This document shows positions 1 through 11,491 of a stretch of DNA of 64,000 nucleotides, piece after piece (positions within the stretch are counted from its first letter, which is position 1; every line of letters starts with the position of its first letter). The notes beneath the pieces are model-generated. The model was not told where the DNA came from and ran no database searches. It saw only the letters and a program-made list of their open reading frames with translations. This DNA is from Stenogyne calaminthoides (Eukaryota > Streptophyta > Magnoliopsida > Lamiales > Lamiaceae). Where the stretch lies: NCBI GenBank assembly GCA_037126765.1, contig JBBCBC010000054.1:180001-244000 (forward strand), in the 5' to 3' direction. The position numbers were made by a program, and so were the translations under genes.

Positions 1-260
1 GCCTAGAAAACGTCCGAAAAAACCTGCTACGGAACTACCGAGGAGGGGCAAAAATACGATAAGTAGATACATAATTTCGAGTGTGATCAGACAACAAAAA
101 ATCAGACAATGACGGAACGGCCTGTGATTGAGTGATAGATTGATCGACGTCTGGAAAACGCTCGATCGAAGGAATGAGTCACAAGGTGAATTGTAAGCCC
201 CAACGAAGAATTTATCGAAACATCTTCTATTATATACGATATTTGGCTTGTTAGGATAGC
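1..260. other. Scaffold flank, no gene recognised
   Basis: Non-repetitive sequence before element 1, with no convincing open frame. Its last five bases, ATAGC, are repeated directly after the element, so this segment was originally continuous with the sequence starting at 8463. No known organelle gene was recognised. Confidence 0.5.
256..260. repeat. Target-site duplication ATAGC, left copy
   Basis: ATAGC directly precedes the LTR terminus TGTTGGGG at 261 and recurs at 8458-8462 directly after the other LTR terminus CCCAACA. A 5-bp duplication is the normal product of copia-type integrase. Confidence 0.9.
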
Positions 261-2078
261 TGTTGGGGAATGATTTGCACAGATCTATTCGGGGTGAATA
301 TTTAAATACAAATTTAATTCATTAATTATTACTAGCATGAATTAATCCTATATTAATTCAAATAATAATTGCAACAACATATCATGCATATAAAAAGCCA
401 CGTAAAACCTACGCATGCGGAATCTACGGGTTTACGTGAACGTACCTCTCGGGATGGCAGTGACTTCGGTCGGACAGACTAACCAAAAGGACTTCCCAAG
501 TATTCCCTTAGCCCTTGCTCAACTATCCGGTGGAAGGACACTCGTCGAATAATTAACAAAAGGAAAAAATAAACTTTGTTGCACCACCTTTGTGGATTTG
601 CTAATATTTCCAGCACATGGAATTGTACTTGGGAATGAACTAATCATCCCCTATTTATAGGAGAGGGGTGGTCGAAAATTTTAGTAGAAAATCAATGTGG
701 GAAAAGACTTTTCTTGGTCACCAAGAAATCTTGAATATATCTCCTATATTCTTTTTCCCATAATTAAAATATTCCACAAAAATCCCACCTCCTCTATAAT
801 ATGGTATTTTTGAAAATTTAGTGTTCAAGAATCCAAGATTTGGATCTTCTTGAATTTATGAGATATTCTTGTATTTCAAGAAATGCATATCTTCCATAAT
901 ATATTTTCAAGAAAATCAAGAAAATCTTTCTTGCCCACTATATTTCCAAAATTTCGAAATATTCTATATAGATAACCAAGTGGGAGATTTCTTGAATTTA
1001 ATGAGATAATCTTGTATTCCAAGAATACATATCTTCATTCCATAACAAAATTCAAAGAAAATCTTTTCTCCCTCTTTTATCCATAAATTTAGAAAAATTA
1101 TAGGAAAAATTAAGCAACAATATTTATTTTATTTTAATCACCTTTTTTTAGGTTATTAGACTATTTGTTGGGCTACTCAGGGGGGCCTTTAGGAGAATTA
1201 AGATTGGACCTTCTAATGGATCTTGAATATCTAATATTGAGCCACAATATAATTCAAGCCCATAAATATTAATTAATCCCACTACATAATTAATATTGCA
1301 CTATCCATCTTAACCCATATTACATAAATCAATATGGCTCTCGGTCATTATTTCCGTGTTTAAGATTATCTAGCCCATTAATTAATTCAAGCCACTGAAA
1401 TAGCTTTCCGTTAATTAATATCTTTTGTCCTTGGTCGAGGAACGGTTCAAGATTTGGTATGATAAAACTTATGAACCTCCCAAAGGGGCAAATCAAGCAA
1501 GCATTTGCTTGCACACGATTCTTTTATTAAATCTTAGCAATCACATGTGACCAATAATATTGCCCAAGATAAAAAGTATTGAATCTCTACGATTCGCTAC
1601 CCATGATAAGTCAAAGCAATAGTTACCAATCCCACGTGATCCTATTTAAGGGACGAAGATTAAGAAACAACGAACCACCGAGGTCTAATTCTTCCTTGTT
1701 TGGGATTCAAGAATTTATCCTCCTGTAGGTCCTATTCAACAAGATCGGTCATGTACTAGTGTAATCTCTTGGTCAAGACAAACCAATCTGAGCCTTACAC
1801 CTCAACCTTTCGTGATGGGTTGTTCATTTCCATCTAGGTCGTGAATGGCGTACTTTTAGTTACAAGAGACCTGTTAATTTAATCTTACGTGATCGGTATC
1901 ACTAAATTAACTACTGATGTAACACGTCTGAATTATTGAACAGTTATCGGTAAATATATATAACATTCAATCATATTTAAAGCATCGATGATAAACAATT
2001 TATTTCATAAATAAGTCGAAAATTAGGTTTTCGATTATACAAAGTAAAAAGCATACTTTTCAAATTATAATCCCAACA
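261..2078 (-). repeat. 3' LTR of element 1
   Basis: A 1.82-kb LTR with termini TGTTGGGG and CCCAACA on the plus strand. It carries a TATA-like TATTTATA at 652-659 (TATAAATA in the sense direction) and a hairpin at 399-438. The polypurine tract adjoins its inner end. It aligns along its length with the eight other LTRs in the window and shares the 'GGTCGAAAATTTTAG' subtype stretch with the LTR at 6748-8457, as expected for a pair from one insertion. Confidence 0.9.
399..438. other. Inverted repeat (hairpin) in LTR near U5 end
   Basis: The arms CACGTAAAACCTACG and CTACGGGTTTACGTG are near-complementary around a ten-base loop. The same structure occurs in the other LTRs, for example near 23975-24015 and 31168-31218. 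It lies about 140 bp from the LTR end, and the truncation of the LTR at 6748 falls within its first arm. Confidence 0.6.
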
Positions 2079-2090
2079 ATCTCCCACTTA
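2079..2090 (-). other. Polypurine tract of element 1
   Basis: On the sense strand TAAGTGGGAGAT lies directly against the 3' LTR. This is the usual position and composition of the plus-strand priming site of an LTR retrotransposon. Equivalents occur beside LTR A, LTR C and the LTR of element 4. Confidence 0.75.
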
Positions 2091-2179
2091 TACTCAAAGT
2101 CTGCTTTTAAGTATACTACAACATGTCTCGAGTAGTCCGTGACATCTAATGTCACCTACACAAACCTAATAATTTCTCC

Positions 2180-3710
2180 CACTTATACTCAAAGCAGATT
2201 GGCAACGGTCTTGACACCTATTCCACTCACATGTCTCTCGAATGTATTCAGAGGCAGACGCTTTGTGAATGGATCTGCTAGGCTGTCCTCAGACGCTATC
2301 TTTGCCACATCTATATCTCCTCTCTTAACGATTTCTAGTATAAGATGTCTTTCCTTAAGGTGTTTGTTTGACTCGTGGACTCTTGGTTCTCTTGAATTTG
2401 CAACTGCCCCTAGCAGATATTGCTAGACAAATTCAGAACACCATCCAAGTCCACTATGAAGATCTAGAGCTTAATCGGTTCTTTCAATGCTTCAAAAGCA
2501 GCTACTTACCCGACTTCCATGGTTGAGTCAGTGATGCATTTCTGCTTCACACTCATCCATATGAGGGCTACACTTCCCAAATGGAAACACACTAACTGAG
2601 ACAGATAATTACTGGAATCTAAGTCTGATGGGAAATCTGAGTCCGTGTAGCCAATGGGGATTGGAGTATCTGACTGATAAATCAACATTCTATCCCGAGT
2701 TCTTTTCAGACACTTCAGAATGTTTTTAACTGTCGTCCAATGAGCTTTTCCCTTGATTACTGTGATATCTTGCTACCATGCCTACGGCAAAGCAGATATC
2801 CGATCTCGTACACAGCATTGCATACATAAGGTTTCCGACAGCCGAAGCACAAGGAATACCTTCCATGTCATCTATCTCCTTTTGCGTCTTAGGGGACATT
2901 TTCTTGGATAGATAGATTCCAAGTCTGAAAGGTACGAAACCTTTCTTGGAATCTTGCATGCTGAAGCATTTCAAGACAGTGTCTATGTATGAAACTTGCG
3001 ATAACCCGATCATCCTTTTCTTGCGATCTCGAGTGATCTTGATCCCAAGGATGTGTCCGGCTTTCCCTAAGTCTTTCATATCAAACTGTTTTTAAAGCCA
3101 TGCCCTTACGTCTGATAACACCTTCACATCGTTCCCGATGATCACAATGTTATCTACGTATAGTACTAAGAATACCAATGCAGTTCCGATACGTTTCTTA
3201 TACACACAACTTTAAAACTCATTTTGATCAAACCCATAAGACTTTATTACATGATCAAAACTTTGGTTCCAAGCTCTGGATGCCTGTTTGAGTCCGTAAA
3301 TGGACCTCTTGAGCTTACAAACTTTGTGTTCTTGGCCTGTTTCAATGAAGCCTTGGGGTTGTTGCATATGGATCTCTTCATCAAGACTTCCGTTAATGAA
3401 AGCTGTCTTGACATCCATTTGCCAGATTTCAAAGTCGAAAATGCGCAGCAATCGATAAGAGAATACGGATGGACTTAAGCATGGCTATGGGCGAAAAAGT
3501 TTCCTCATAATCGATCCCTTCTTTCTGAGTATAACCTTTCGCCACTAGTCTTGCTTTAAAGGTTTCAACCTTCCCATCCTGTCCTCTTTTCCTCTTATAT
3601 ACCCACTTGTATCTATTGGGTTTGACCCCATTAAGTGGTTCGACTAGCTCCCACACTCTATTATGAAACATAGAACCCATTTCGGCTTTCATTGCTGTTT
3701 GCCAAGAAAC
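2180..3710 (-). pseudogene. Copia reverse transcriptase and RNase H remnant, element 1
   Basis: The RVT_2 finger/palm region lies at 3429-3692, with 'KWVYKRKRGQDGKVETFKAR' and 'YTQKEGIDYEETFSP'. The palm continues at 3212-3451 with 'WQMDVKTAFINGSLDEEIHM' and 'KRSIYGLKQASRAWNQ'. The YxDD catalytic box reads Y-V-D-N, with the AAC codon at 3150-3152. The connection region 'AGHILGIKITRDRKKRMIGL' follows at 2726-3079. RNase H begins with 'GYTDSDF' at 2506-2688. Frameshifts separate all these pieces. The product would have been the cDNA-synthesising part of Pol. The second active-site Asp is replaced by Asn, which should abolish polymerase activity even in an open frame. Confidence 0.85.
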
Positions 3711-3729
3711 TGCATCCTTATCTTGGAAT

Positions 3730-4560
3730 GCCTAGTCATATGTCCATGGGTCTGATTACGGGAATCAAGTCCGAGGACTCTCCTATTCCCATGAATCTCT
3801 CGGGCTGTCTAACAACCCTCCCACTATGACGAGGTTCCGGTTTTGAAAGCGTATCGTTTGGTATATCATCTAGTACAGTTGGCACTGAGGTTTGCCCTCT
3901 AAGCTCATTTAAGGTAATCTCACTTCTGGGTTTTCTTTGGTTCATATAGTCTTCTTCCAAAAAATCTAAAGTGGGTGCTGATGACCACCTTTTGATCTTT
4001 GGGACTATAGAATATACACCCTTTTGTTCCCTCGGGGTATCCTACAAATAGCCTTAATTCTGATCGAGGATCCAATTTTCCAGTTTCCTTGTCCAACACG
4101 TAGGCCGGACACCCCAAAGTTCTCATGTGTCTCATACTAGGCTTGTGCCCGGTCCATAATTCTTTGGGAGTTTTGGGAACCGATTTGGATAGCACCAAGT
4201 TCAGAATGTAAGTCGTTGTTTTCCAAGGCATGACCCCAGAATGACTCGGGAAGATCCGCATAACTCATCATTGATCTAACCATTTCCAAAAGAATTATGT
4301 TTCTTCGCTCTGCAGCCCCGTTTTGTTGAGGGGTTTCGGGTGCAGTGAGCTGGGATACAATCCCTTCATCAGATAATTAGTTCAAATACTCATCGTTGAG
4401 GTATTCGCCTCCACGATCAAATCGTAGAGACTTGATACATTTTTCCCTATGATTCTCTGTTTGAGACTTAAATTCTTAGAATTTCTCAAAGGTCTCAGAT
4501 TCATGCTTCATAAGGAAAATATAACCGTACCTTGAGTAATCATCAATAAAATTACTCATA
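3730..4560 (-). pseudogene. Copia integrase core and C-terminal remnant, element 1
   Basis: The frame at 3920-4261 carries the end of the copia integrase core, 'ILNLVLSKSVPKTPKELWTG', then 'MRHMRTLGCPAYVLDKETGK' and 'LRLFVGYPEGTKGCIFYSP'. These are conserved in plant copia polyproteins after the catalytic core. The frame at 3736-3960 continues into the integrase-RT linker ('EPRHSGRVVRQPERFMG'). The earlier core, near 4300-4560, is broken by stops. Integrase would insert the cDNA and generate 5-bp target duplications like those seen here. Confidence 0.8.
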
Positions 4561-4890
4561 ACCTCCTCTTGCTTTGGTTGACATTGGACCACATACATCT
4601 TGTGTGAACGATCTCTAATACTTCTTTGGCCCTATTCCCCTTGGCTCCAAATGCCCTCTTGGTCATTTTACCCTCCAAACATGATTCGCAGGTTGGAATT
4701 TGTTCAACTTGGAGACGCTCCAGTGAACCATCTTTCACCAACCTTTGGATCCTCTTTGGATTTATATGACCAAATCTTAGATGCCAAAGAAGTATTTCGT
4801 TCGCGCTTTCTTTTGTCGGAAATAGTTGATGTGTTATAGGATGCATTTCGTGAGTGGTGTGCACAGTTAATTGTATAGAGATTTTCCATC
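4556..4890 (-). pseudogene. GAG-pre-integrase domain remnant, element 1
   Basis: The 102-residue open piece contains 'LLWHLRFGHINPKRIQRLVK' followed by 'CESCLEGKMTKRAFG', the HHCC zinc-binding module preceding copia integrase. All four ligands (H, H, C, C) are visible. A short frame overlapping its start is an alternative reading of the same DNA. It is continuous with the integrase remnant downstream on the minus strand. Confidence 0.85.
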
Positions 4891-5069
4891 AATGTCCCGT
4901 AACAGATACACTCATCATTTCAAAAATGATGTCATTCTTATTAGAAGAAACTTAGTGTCCTTTAATCGAATTTTAGAAACTGGAAGTGAATTCTTTCTAA
5001 AACTGGGAACATAAAGATAATCTCAAAAAAACTTTATCTTCAAAAGATAGGTGCACTTCTCCCACTGCT

Positions 5070-5195
5070 TTAACTGCTACTCGTGTAGCATTGCAATGTC
5101 TGCTACTTGCGTAGTATTACAATAATCGTTACTATCGTAGCATTGCAATATCTGCCACTTCCGTAGCATTGCAATGTCTTCTACTTTCGTAACGT
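5070..5195 (-). repeat. Four-unit ~26-bp tandem repeat in protease region, element 1
   Basis: Units built on 'GTAGCATTGCAATGTCTGCT' recur four times with 25-27-bp spacing, between the zinc knuckle/protease start and GAG-pre-integrase. Homologous arrays lie at 26401-26540 and 33655-33790. Element 4 lacks the array at the matching position near 62760-62800. Confidence 0.75.
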
Positions 5196-5339
5196 TGCCC
5201 AGTGTGATGAGGATCTCACTCCCACTAAGTTGCCGGATCATTTAGAACCCGTGAAGCCAACATGATTAGTGGATCTCGTATCAACCACCCACGAATGAGA
5301 AGTATACGCCGTTAAACAAGTTTCAACAACTAGTGCGTG

Positions 5340-5956
5340 AGAATTACCTTTCTTTCCGTCCCTTTTGGGGTTGGAATAGGCAAAACCTCCATTGTCCTCT
5401 GTTACCGCATCTTAAGCACTTCCTCATCTTACCATTGCCCTTGGCAACAGTTGAGTTTTATTGCTTATGGCCTTTGGTCCTCTTCTTTATCTTGCCTACC
5501 CTTGGCCTAGAAGATGAAGACGGACCACTTGCCGTCAAAGCTTGAGTTTGGTGCCTCATCATCATTTCTGCTGAGACCAAAAGCTTGCAACAAATTAGCT
5601 AGCGAGGCCAAAATGCTCAAAAACTTTTTGGGCAGAGAGTGAAGTACCAAATTCATCTGAGTCTCCAGATCATAATCTGCACTTAGAATCTCAAGTTTGT
5701 TCAGATGGGCCATCTATTTTGAGGACGTAATCCCTTACGGGTTTTCCCTCCACCATTTTTAGCGACGACATCTCTCGCAAGGTGATCTGATGTGTCCCGC
5801 ATGTTTTGACTCGTCAGTTGGCTCATCTGATTTTTTGTGTGTCAAAATCCACTTGTGCTTTTGTGCAGTTAGGACAATTATAATTTTCCAATCAATATAG
5901 TTTCCATATTGTATTGACTTTAAGTATAATAACAGTGGATTAAAAGGTAACGACAT
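5340..5956 (-). pseudogene. Copia gag remnant with CCHC knuckle, element 1
   Basis: The likely start is the ATG at 5956 ('MSLPFNPLLLYLK'), shared with the copies at 25602 and 34579. The early part contains 'WKIIIVLTAQKHKWILTHKK', typical of the plant copia gag N-terminus. After a frame change, 5507-5713 reads 'MAHLNKLEILSADYDLETQM' and 'HSLPKKF', the UBN2-like central gag region. A CCHC-type knuckle near 5385-5430 reads 'CLRCGNRGQWRFC': the histidine is replaced by Gln and the last spacing is one residue short. Gag would form the particle shell and bind RNA. The following protease is too decayed to place. Confidence 0.75.
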
Positions 5957-6747
5957 GCTGAACTGAAATAAACAACTATATGCAATAGCACAAGCATATC
6001 ACAAATTTCGATTACATGCATCATATTAAAATCTCAAAAAAAAATATGAACATGCATCAGCCAACATCTCAAAACAGTTTAAATAAGCCACGTTGGGTGG
6101 GTCATTATTTAAACACATTCAAGCAGGTTACAAACAAGAATAGTTACAAACCTTTAATATCCAGATTAATAGTTGGCTCCCACTTGACCAATATAAAATT
6201 GACAGGGACTTCGGGGAAGTATATGCATATCAATTTTATACCTAAGTAATAAACATGATTAAATACAGGATTACTATTTTGCTTTGATCGAGCCTCGTTG
6301 GGAGGGTCATCGTCGCCACTAGTAATAACCCACAATCATCCGTTTGGAATTCATTCATGTGAAACCTATCTTTTGACCATCCCGTTGGGGGAATTTCTCC
6401 AAAAGAATTCACAAATAAATAAATCATGGAGGTCAAAATTAATTCAATTTTATTATCCGGAATAAAATTGTCAATTAATTACATAAACATACTTAGTAAT
6501 TTTGAAGGTGAGATTTTTCCATTTGCCAACCCTCATGCAAACACATTTAAACAAATTAAATAAGGCATAAGATAGCGCAAATAAATCAAGCAAAACAGAA
6601 AAAAAATATATTGGGCACAAATTATCCAATTGTCATGGTTTGATTTTTCTTGACTTGATCTTGAAGAAACACGTCTCGAATATCTCCCACTCGTTCGTCT
6701 CGAAAAAATACTTCGTCTCGAAACGCCACGCCAAGCAGCTCGCAGCC
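5957..6747 (-). other. Untranslated leader of element 1, truncated
   Basis: AT-rich leader matching 24860-25600 and 34580-35340 in the other copies. It ends at the start of the GC-rich island ('CACGCCAAGCAGCTCGCAG') and fuses directly to LTR sequence at 6748. PBS, island and LTR end are missing. The junction shows short AGCC microhomology. Confidence 0.75.
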
Positions 6748-8457
6748 GTAAAACCTACGCATGCGGAATCTACGGGTTTACGTGAACGTACCTCTCGGGA
6801 TGGCAGTGACTTCGGTCGGACAGACTAACCAAAAGGACTTCCCAAGTATTCCCTTAGCCCTTGCTCAACTATCCGGTGGAAGGACACTCGTCGAACAATT
6901 ATCAAAAGGAAAAAATAAACTTTGTTGCACCACCTTTGTGGATTTGCTAATATTTCCAGCACATGGAATTGTACTTGGGAATGAACTAATCATCCCCTAT
7001 TTATAGGAGAGGGGTGGTCGAAAATTTTAGTAGAAAATCAATGTGGGAAAAGACTTTTCTTGGTCACCAAGAAATCTTGAATATATCTCCTATATTCTTT
7101 TTCTCATAATTAAAATATTCCACAAAAATCCCACCTCCTCTATAATATGGTATTTTCGAAAATTTAGTGTTCAAGAATCCAAGATTTGGATCTTCTTGAA
7201 TTTATGAGATATTCTTGTATTTCAAGAAATACATATCTTCCATAATATCTTTTCAAGAAAATCAAGAAAATCTTTCTTGCCCACTATATTTCCAAAATTT
7301 CGAAATATTCTATATAGATAACCAAGTGGGAGATTTCTTGAATTTAATGAGATAATCTTGTATTCCAAGAATACATATCTTCATTCCATAACAAAATTCA
7401 AAGAAAATCTTTCTCCCTCTTTTATCCATAAATTTCGAAAATTAGAAGAAAAATTAAGCAACAATATTTATTTTATTTTAATAACCTTTTTTTAGGTTAT
7501 TGGACTATTTGTTGGGCTATTCAGGGGGGCCTTTAGGAGAATTAAGATTGGACCTTCTAATGGATCTTGAATATCTAATATTGAGCCACAATATAATTCA
7601 AGCCCATAAATATTAATTAATCCCACTACATAATTAATATTGCACTATCCATCTTAACCCATATTACAGTCAATATGGCTCCGGTCATTATTTTCCGTGT
7701 TTAAGATTATCTAGCCCATTAATTAATTCAAGCCCTTTGAAATAGCTTTCCGTTAATTAATATCTTTTGTCCTTGGTCGAGGAACGGTTCAACATTATTA
7801 TCCATAAGGAAACTAATTCCACTTGCAAGATTTGGTATGATAAAACTTATGAACCTCCCAAGGGGCAAATCAAGCAAGCATACTTGCACACGTTCTTCGT
7901 ATTAAATCTTAGCAATCACATGTGACCAATAATATTGCCCAAGATAAAAAGTATTGAATCTCTACGATTCGCTACCCATGATAAGTCAAAGCAATAGTTA
8001 CCAATCCCACGTGATCCTATTTAAGGGATGAAGATTAAGAAACAACGAACCATCGAGGTCTAATTCTTCCTTGTTCGGGCCAAGAATTTATCCTCCTCAG
8101 AGGTCCTATTCAACAGATCGGTCATGCACTAGTGTAATCTCTTGGTCAAGACAAACCAATCTCGAGCCTTACACCTCAACCTTTTCGTGATGGGTTGTTC
8201 ATTTCCATCTAGGTCGTGAATGGCGTACTTTTTAGTTACAAGGGGACCGTTAATTTAATCTTACGTATGTCTGGTATCACTAAATCAACTCTGATGTAAC
8301 ACGCATAAATTATTGAACAGCTTATGCAAAGAAATATATATAACATTCAATCATATTTAAAGCATCGGTGATAAACAATTTATTTCAGTAAATAAGTCTG
8401 AAAATTCAGTTTCGATTATACAAAGTAAAAAACATACTTTTCAGTATAATCCCAACA
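6748..8457 (-). repeat. 5' LTR of element 1, truncated at its inner end
   Basis: 1.71 kb of LTR ending in CCCAACA at 8457 and followed by the ATAGC duplication. About 140 bp are missing at the leader side, so this copy begins inside the hairpin present at 399-438 in the other LTR. The TATA-like box and the rest of the LTR are retained. Confidence 0.88.
6999..7006 (-). promoter_or_regulatory. TATA-like box in 5' LTR of element 1
   Basis: TATTTATA on the plus strand reads TATAAATA in the sense direction, within CTATAAATAGGGG. The same block is kept in all nine LTRs, for example at 652, 12931, 20131, 30955, 39576 and 58323. This is consistent with the element's RNA polymerase II promoter at the U3/R boundary. 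No transcript data are available. Confidence 0.55.
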
Positions 8458-8462
8458 ATAGC
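8458..8462. repeat. Target-site duplication ATAGC, right copy
   Basis: Identical to 256-260. The pair fixes the outer limits of element 1 and shows that both ends of the original insertion survive, despite an internal deletion near the upstream LTR. Confidence 0.9.
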
Positions 8463-11147
8463 AAGCATGAAAGTCTACGGGTCAGATGGTTTCCCCTTCT
8501 TCTCAACAGAATCCGATAGACAAGAAAGAATCGAAAGCAGTCCTTTGCGCATTGTCTTCTTCATTGCGTTGGATGCCTTTCTCCCCTACCCCAATCCCTA
8601 GCTAGCAGCAATCAAAATATCCTTCATGAAAAGGGATTGGTGTCACTATGCTTAACACATGTGAATTGGAAATGGATTGGATGCTTCCTCAACAACGTTT
8701 AGGGAGCTAAGACCAAGAGCTGTTAGTGTACCAGCGCTTACTCTTGCATCGCTTACGGGAGCAAGTCTAAAAGACGAATCAACTGTTCATGAAGACACTG
8801 TTTACGCTTTATCCATCGGGCTTACCCCTGTTGTTGCGGAATAAGCACTCTTGGAAGAAGCAACTGCCTTCCTTAATGGACGAGGAGGAAAGAGAAAAAA
8901 AGAACAAATGCGAGGCCAATAGTGCCTTACGAAAGCGAATAAAGAAGATAAAGGTCAAAGCGATACGACCCTTATTCCATTCCAATTCAATAAGGGATGA
9001 CCCCTAAGCAACGGAAATCCCCTCTTGTTCCAAAACAAAACCACTAGGCATCGAAACAGATATGAGAGAAATGCCCCGAAGAGGCCTAAGGGACTGCTGT
9101 GAAACCTTCTTCGAAGTGCTTTTTCGGTTCCAATTCAATGTCTATAGCGAGAGGGAATAGAGCCTTTCCAGGCCTCAGAAAGCAAAGCATGAGCTCATGC
9201 AAAACTCCTGAAGGTGATGACACTGGTAATCAGTGAACATATTAGTACTATTATATTATTACTTCACCTGATTCGACCATTTAAGAGGGAAAGGCGGGTT
9301 TGAAGGTTTCAGTTTAAGAATCCACATGGAGAAGAGGAGGAAGCGTAAAGGTGCGTAGCGGCTGACTGGAGCTCATTTCGAGCCTGCTTACGTACTTTAC
9401 GGGATCAAGTCATGCGTAGTTCTAAGATTGGACTCAGTCCTTGATCTATGAATATAAAAGAAAAAACATACTTTTCATCTTCGTTTCCCCATTCGTCGCT
9501 TTAGTGCCCTTTCTTTGAAAGCCATAGGTCCTAGTCGTAATTCCCACTCATTTTAGTTAGACCAGCAAAAGGGCCTAATATCAATCGCTTGCACGTCGCT
9601 CTCCTATATATATATATGTGTCCCTCGCTATAGGGTAGAAGCTTACTATTGGCCAAGGCAGCACAGTTTCGGGTGCATGTCGATGGTAGCATGAGAGCCC
9701 ATGGTACAGTGAGTAGGCAAGTTGGTACGTCTTACTGACCTATAAGCCGAGTATCTTGCTCTTGCTCGGTTCAAGCCAGGTTATATTCCCTCATAATAGG
9801 AATATATTCTTTTTTTAATTTTAAGTAGTGGTTGAGCGAGTTTTTCAGCCCAAAGGTTAAGCGTCTCACGACCGCCATGTCGTGCCCTTCATGGAGGGCA
9901 TAGTCCTTTCATACATCTTTATCTTAATGGCCGTAGAGCTCACAACTGTACCTCTTTCCTAGACCGACCGGTGAAAATAAACGAGGGCTAGTACATTCTC
10001 GATCGCTATGTGGGTCACCCCATCTCGTACTCTTAAATGGCGGCAGCACACACAAGGCGGACTCGGAATAGCAACCTCAAAAAAGACTCTCTTGGAACAC
10101 GCAATCGCACAAGAAAGGGCAAAGGAATAAGAATAACAGGAAGCCCTTATTAATAAAAAAGAAAAGGGTAAGGCGACGCTTTACCTTACCCTATTGCTAG
10201 CATTAGCACTACCTCGGACGTCCCCCAAATGGATTCTCGATTCCAATGTCCCATCTCTCGACTAAACTAACTCGCCACATTCAAGCCCAAGCGTGAGGAA
10301 AGTGATCGACTTGAGATGCTAATGCCTGGGATAATCGGCTTCTCTTCTCATCTCAGATGGACATTCAATTGGATCTTTTTAGATTAGAAAAACTCCGCCT
10401 TCACTTACCCGTAGTAAAGAAAACTTATTCTATAGGTTCCATCGGGGATTTTAAGTCTTGTTAGGCACGGTATTCATTTTATGCTGTTATCCACAAATCG
10501 ACACCGCTTATCCATGAGTTAGGCTAACTACTATTAGCTCCCTAGGCACGTTAGCTCAAGATGAAACGTATTCCTATTACTATTATCCTTAACCCTACCA
10601 TGGAATCTTTTCGTTAGCCCTCCATTAGACCGGAGGAAATAGTGCTTTCTTCTTTGAAAAACCTTCCTTCCTTCGCACAGGGTGAGTGTGGTGCCCTATG
10701 CTTTACCAAATGAGGATCTTCCTAGTCGACGACTTGCAACTCTTCCGTTCCAAGTACGATGAAGTGAATACTGGGGTCAATAATGGATATGGTCAAAAAT
10801 AGCTAGTGTCGGGCGGGCGACGGTTCTCTCGTTTCTTGTTCCTAGGCCAAAGCCTTTTGAGTCCTAAAAAGTATTGGAAGCCGATGTCCGTCTTTGAAAA
10901 ACCCACATTCTGAGACCCACTAATGGTGTGTGAGGTGTCCCAAAGTATTGTTAGAATGAAGAACTGGAGCCTCGAGAGCTTCCCGATTGTTGAGGAGTCA
11001 AGGGATAAAAGTCTCAATCAATAGAAGGAAAGGGTCCAAGAAGAGATTCAGAAAGCATTCAAGCTTCCGCTGTTAGAATCCAATGGTGAAAGGAAGAAGG
11101 TATGTTGCACTCCTTTGCGGCCTCGGAGTCAAGTAAAAGAAGACTAA
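8463..11147. other. Mitochondrial-like scaffold, no gene assigned
   Basis: About 2.7 kb with no recognised gene. The longest frames are 60-75 codons (8789-9007, Lys/Glu-rich; 10793-11017 minus) and have no family signature. A short TA microsatellite lies near 9607. Purine-rich tracts rich in GAAAG/CTTTC and the base composition resemble plant mitochondrial spacer DNA. Confidence 0.4.
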
Positions 11148-11486
11148 GGGTCGCTTCAGAATGGATAACCAAAGACCGAAAAATAGCCTTTACATTGGAT
11201 GGTTTGGTGTTTTAATGATCCCTACCTTATTGATATTGATCTCAACTTCTTTTTTTATTATTGCCTTCATTTTTTGCTCCTCCAAAGAGATATTGATGGT
11301 ATTCGTGAACTGTTTACGGATCTCTACTTTAAGGAAACAATATTATTTTCGGTGCCATTATTCCTACTTCGCAATTATCGGTTTGCACTTTTACCCGATC
11401 CGGGAAGCAAAGATCCGTTGATGAATGGTTATACAATGGTGGTCCTTATGAACTAATTGTTCTACACTTCTTACTTAGTGTAGCTT

Positions 11487-11491
11487 GTTAC
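11487..11491. repeat. Target-site duplication GTTAC, left copy
   Basis: GTTAC immediately precedes the LTR terminus TGTTGGG at 11492 and recurs at 13329-13333. Counting only one copy restores the expected psbA reading 'GTAGCTTGTTACATGGGTCG', so the duplication is unambiguous. Confidence 0.95.

Larger units (their letters stand above)
261..8457 (-). mobile_element. Ty1/copia LTR retrotransposon, element 1 (degenerate)
   Basis: An 8.2-kb retrotransposon read on the minus strand. Its 3' LTR is 261-2078 and its 5' LTR is 6748-8457. From high to low coordinates come gag, protease, GAG-pre-integrase, integrase, RT and RNase H; integrase before RT identifies Ty1/copia rather than Ty3/gypsy. ATAGC duplications flank it. 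The gag-pol frame is cut into short pieces, so it is not protein-competent. A deletion has removed the PBS, most of the GC-rich leader and about 140 bp of the adjoining LTR. By eye the two LTRs differ by only a few per cent, which suggests a fairly recent insertion. Confidence 0.9.

Noticed and set aside
2139..2426. 95-codon plus-strand frame after the first LTR
   Set aside because: Antisense to the RNase H tail of element 1; the equivalent in element 4 shows the coding direction is minus.
5070..5195. CRISPR-like regular repeats
   Set aside because: The units are contiguous 26-bp tandem repeats without unique spacers, inside a plant retrotransposon coding region.
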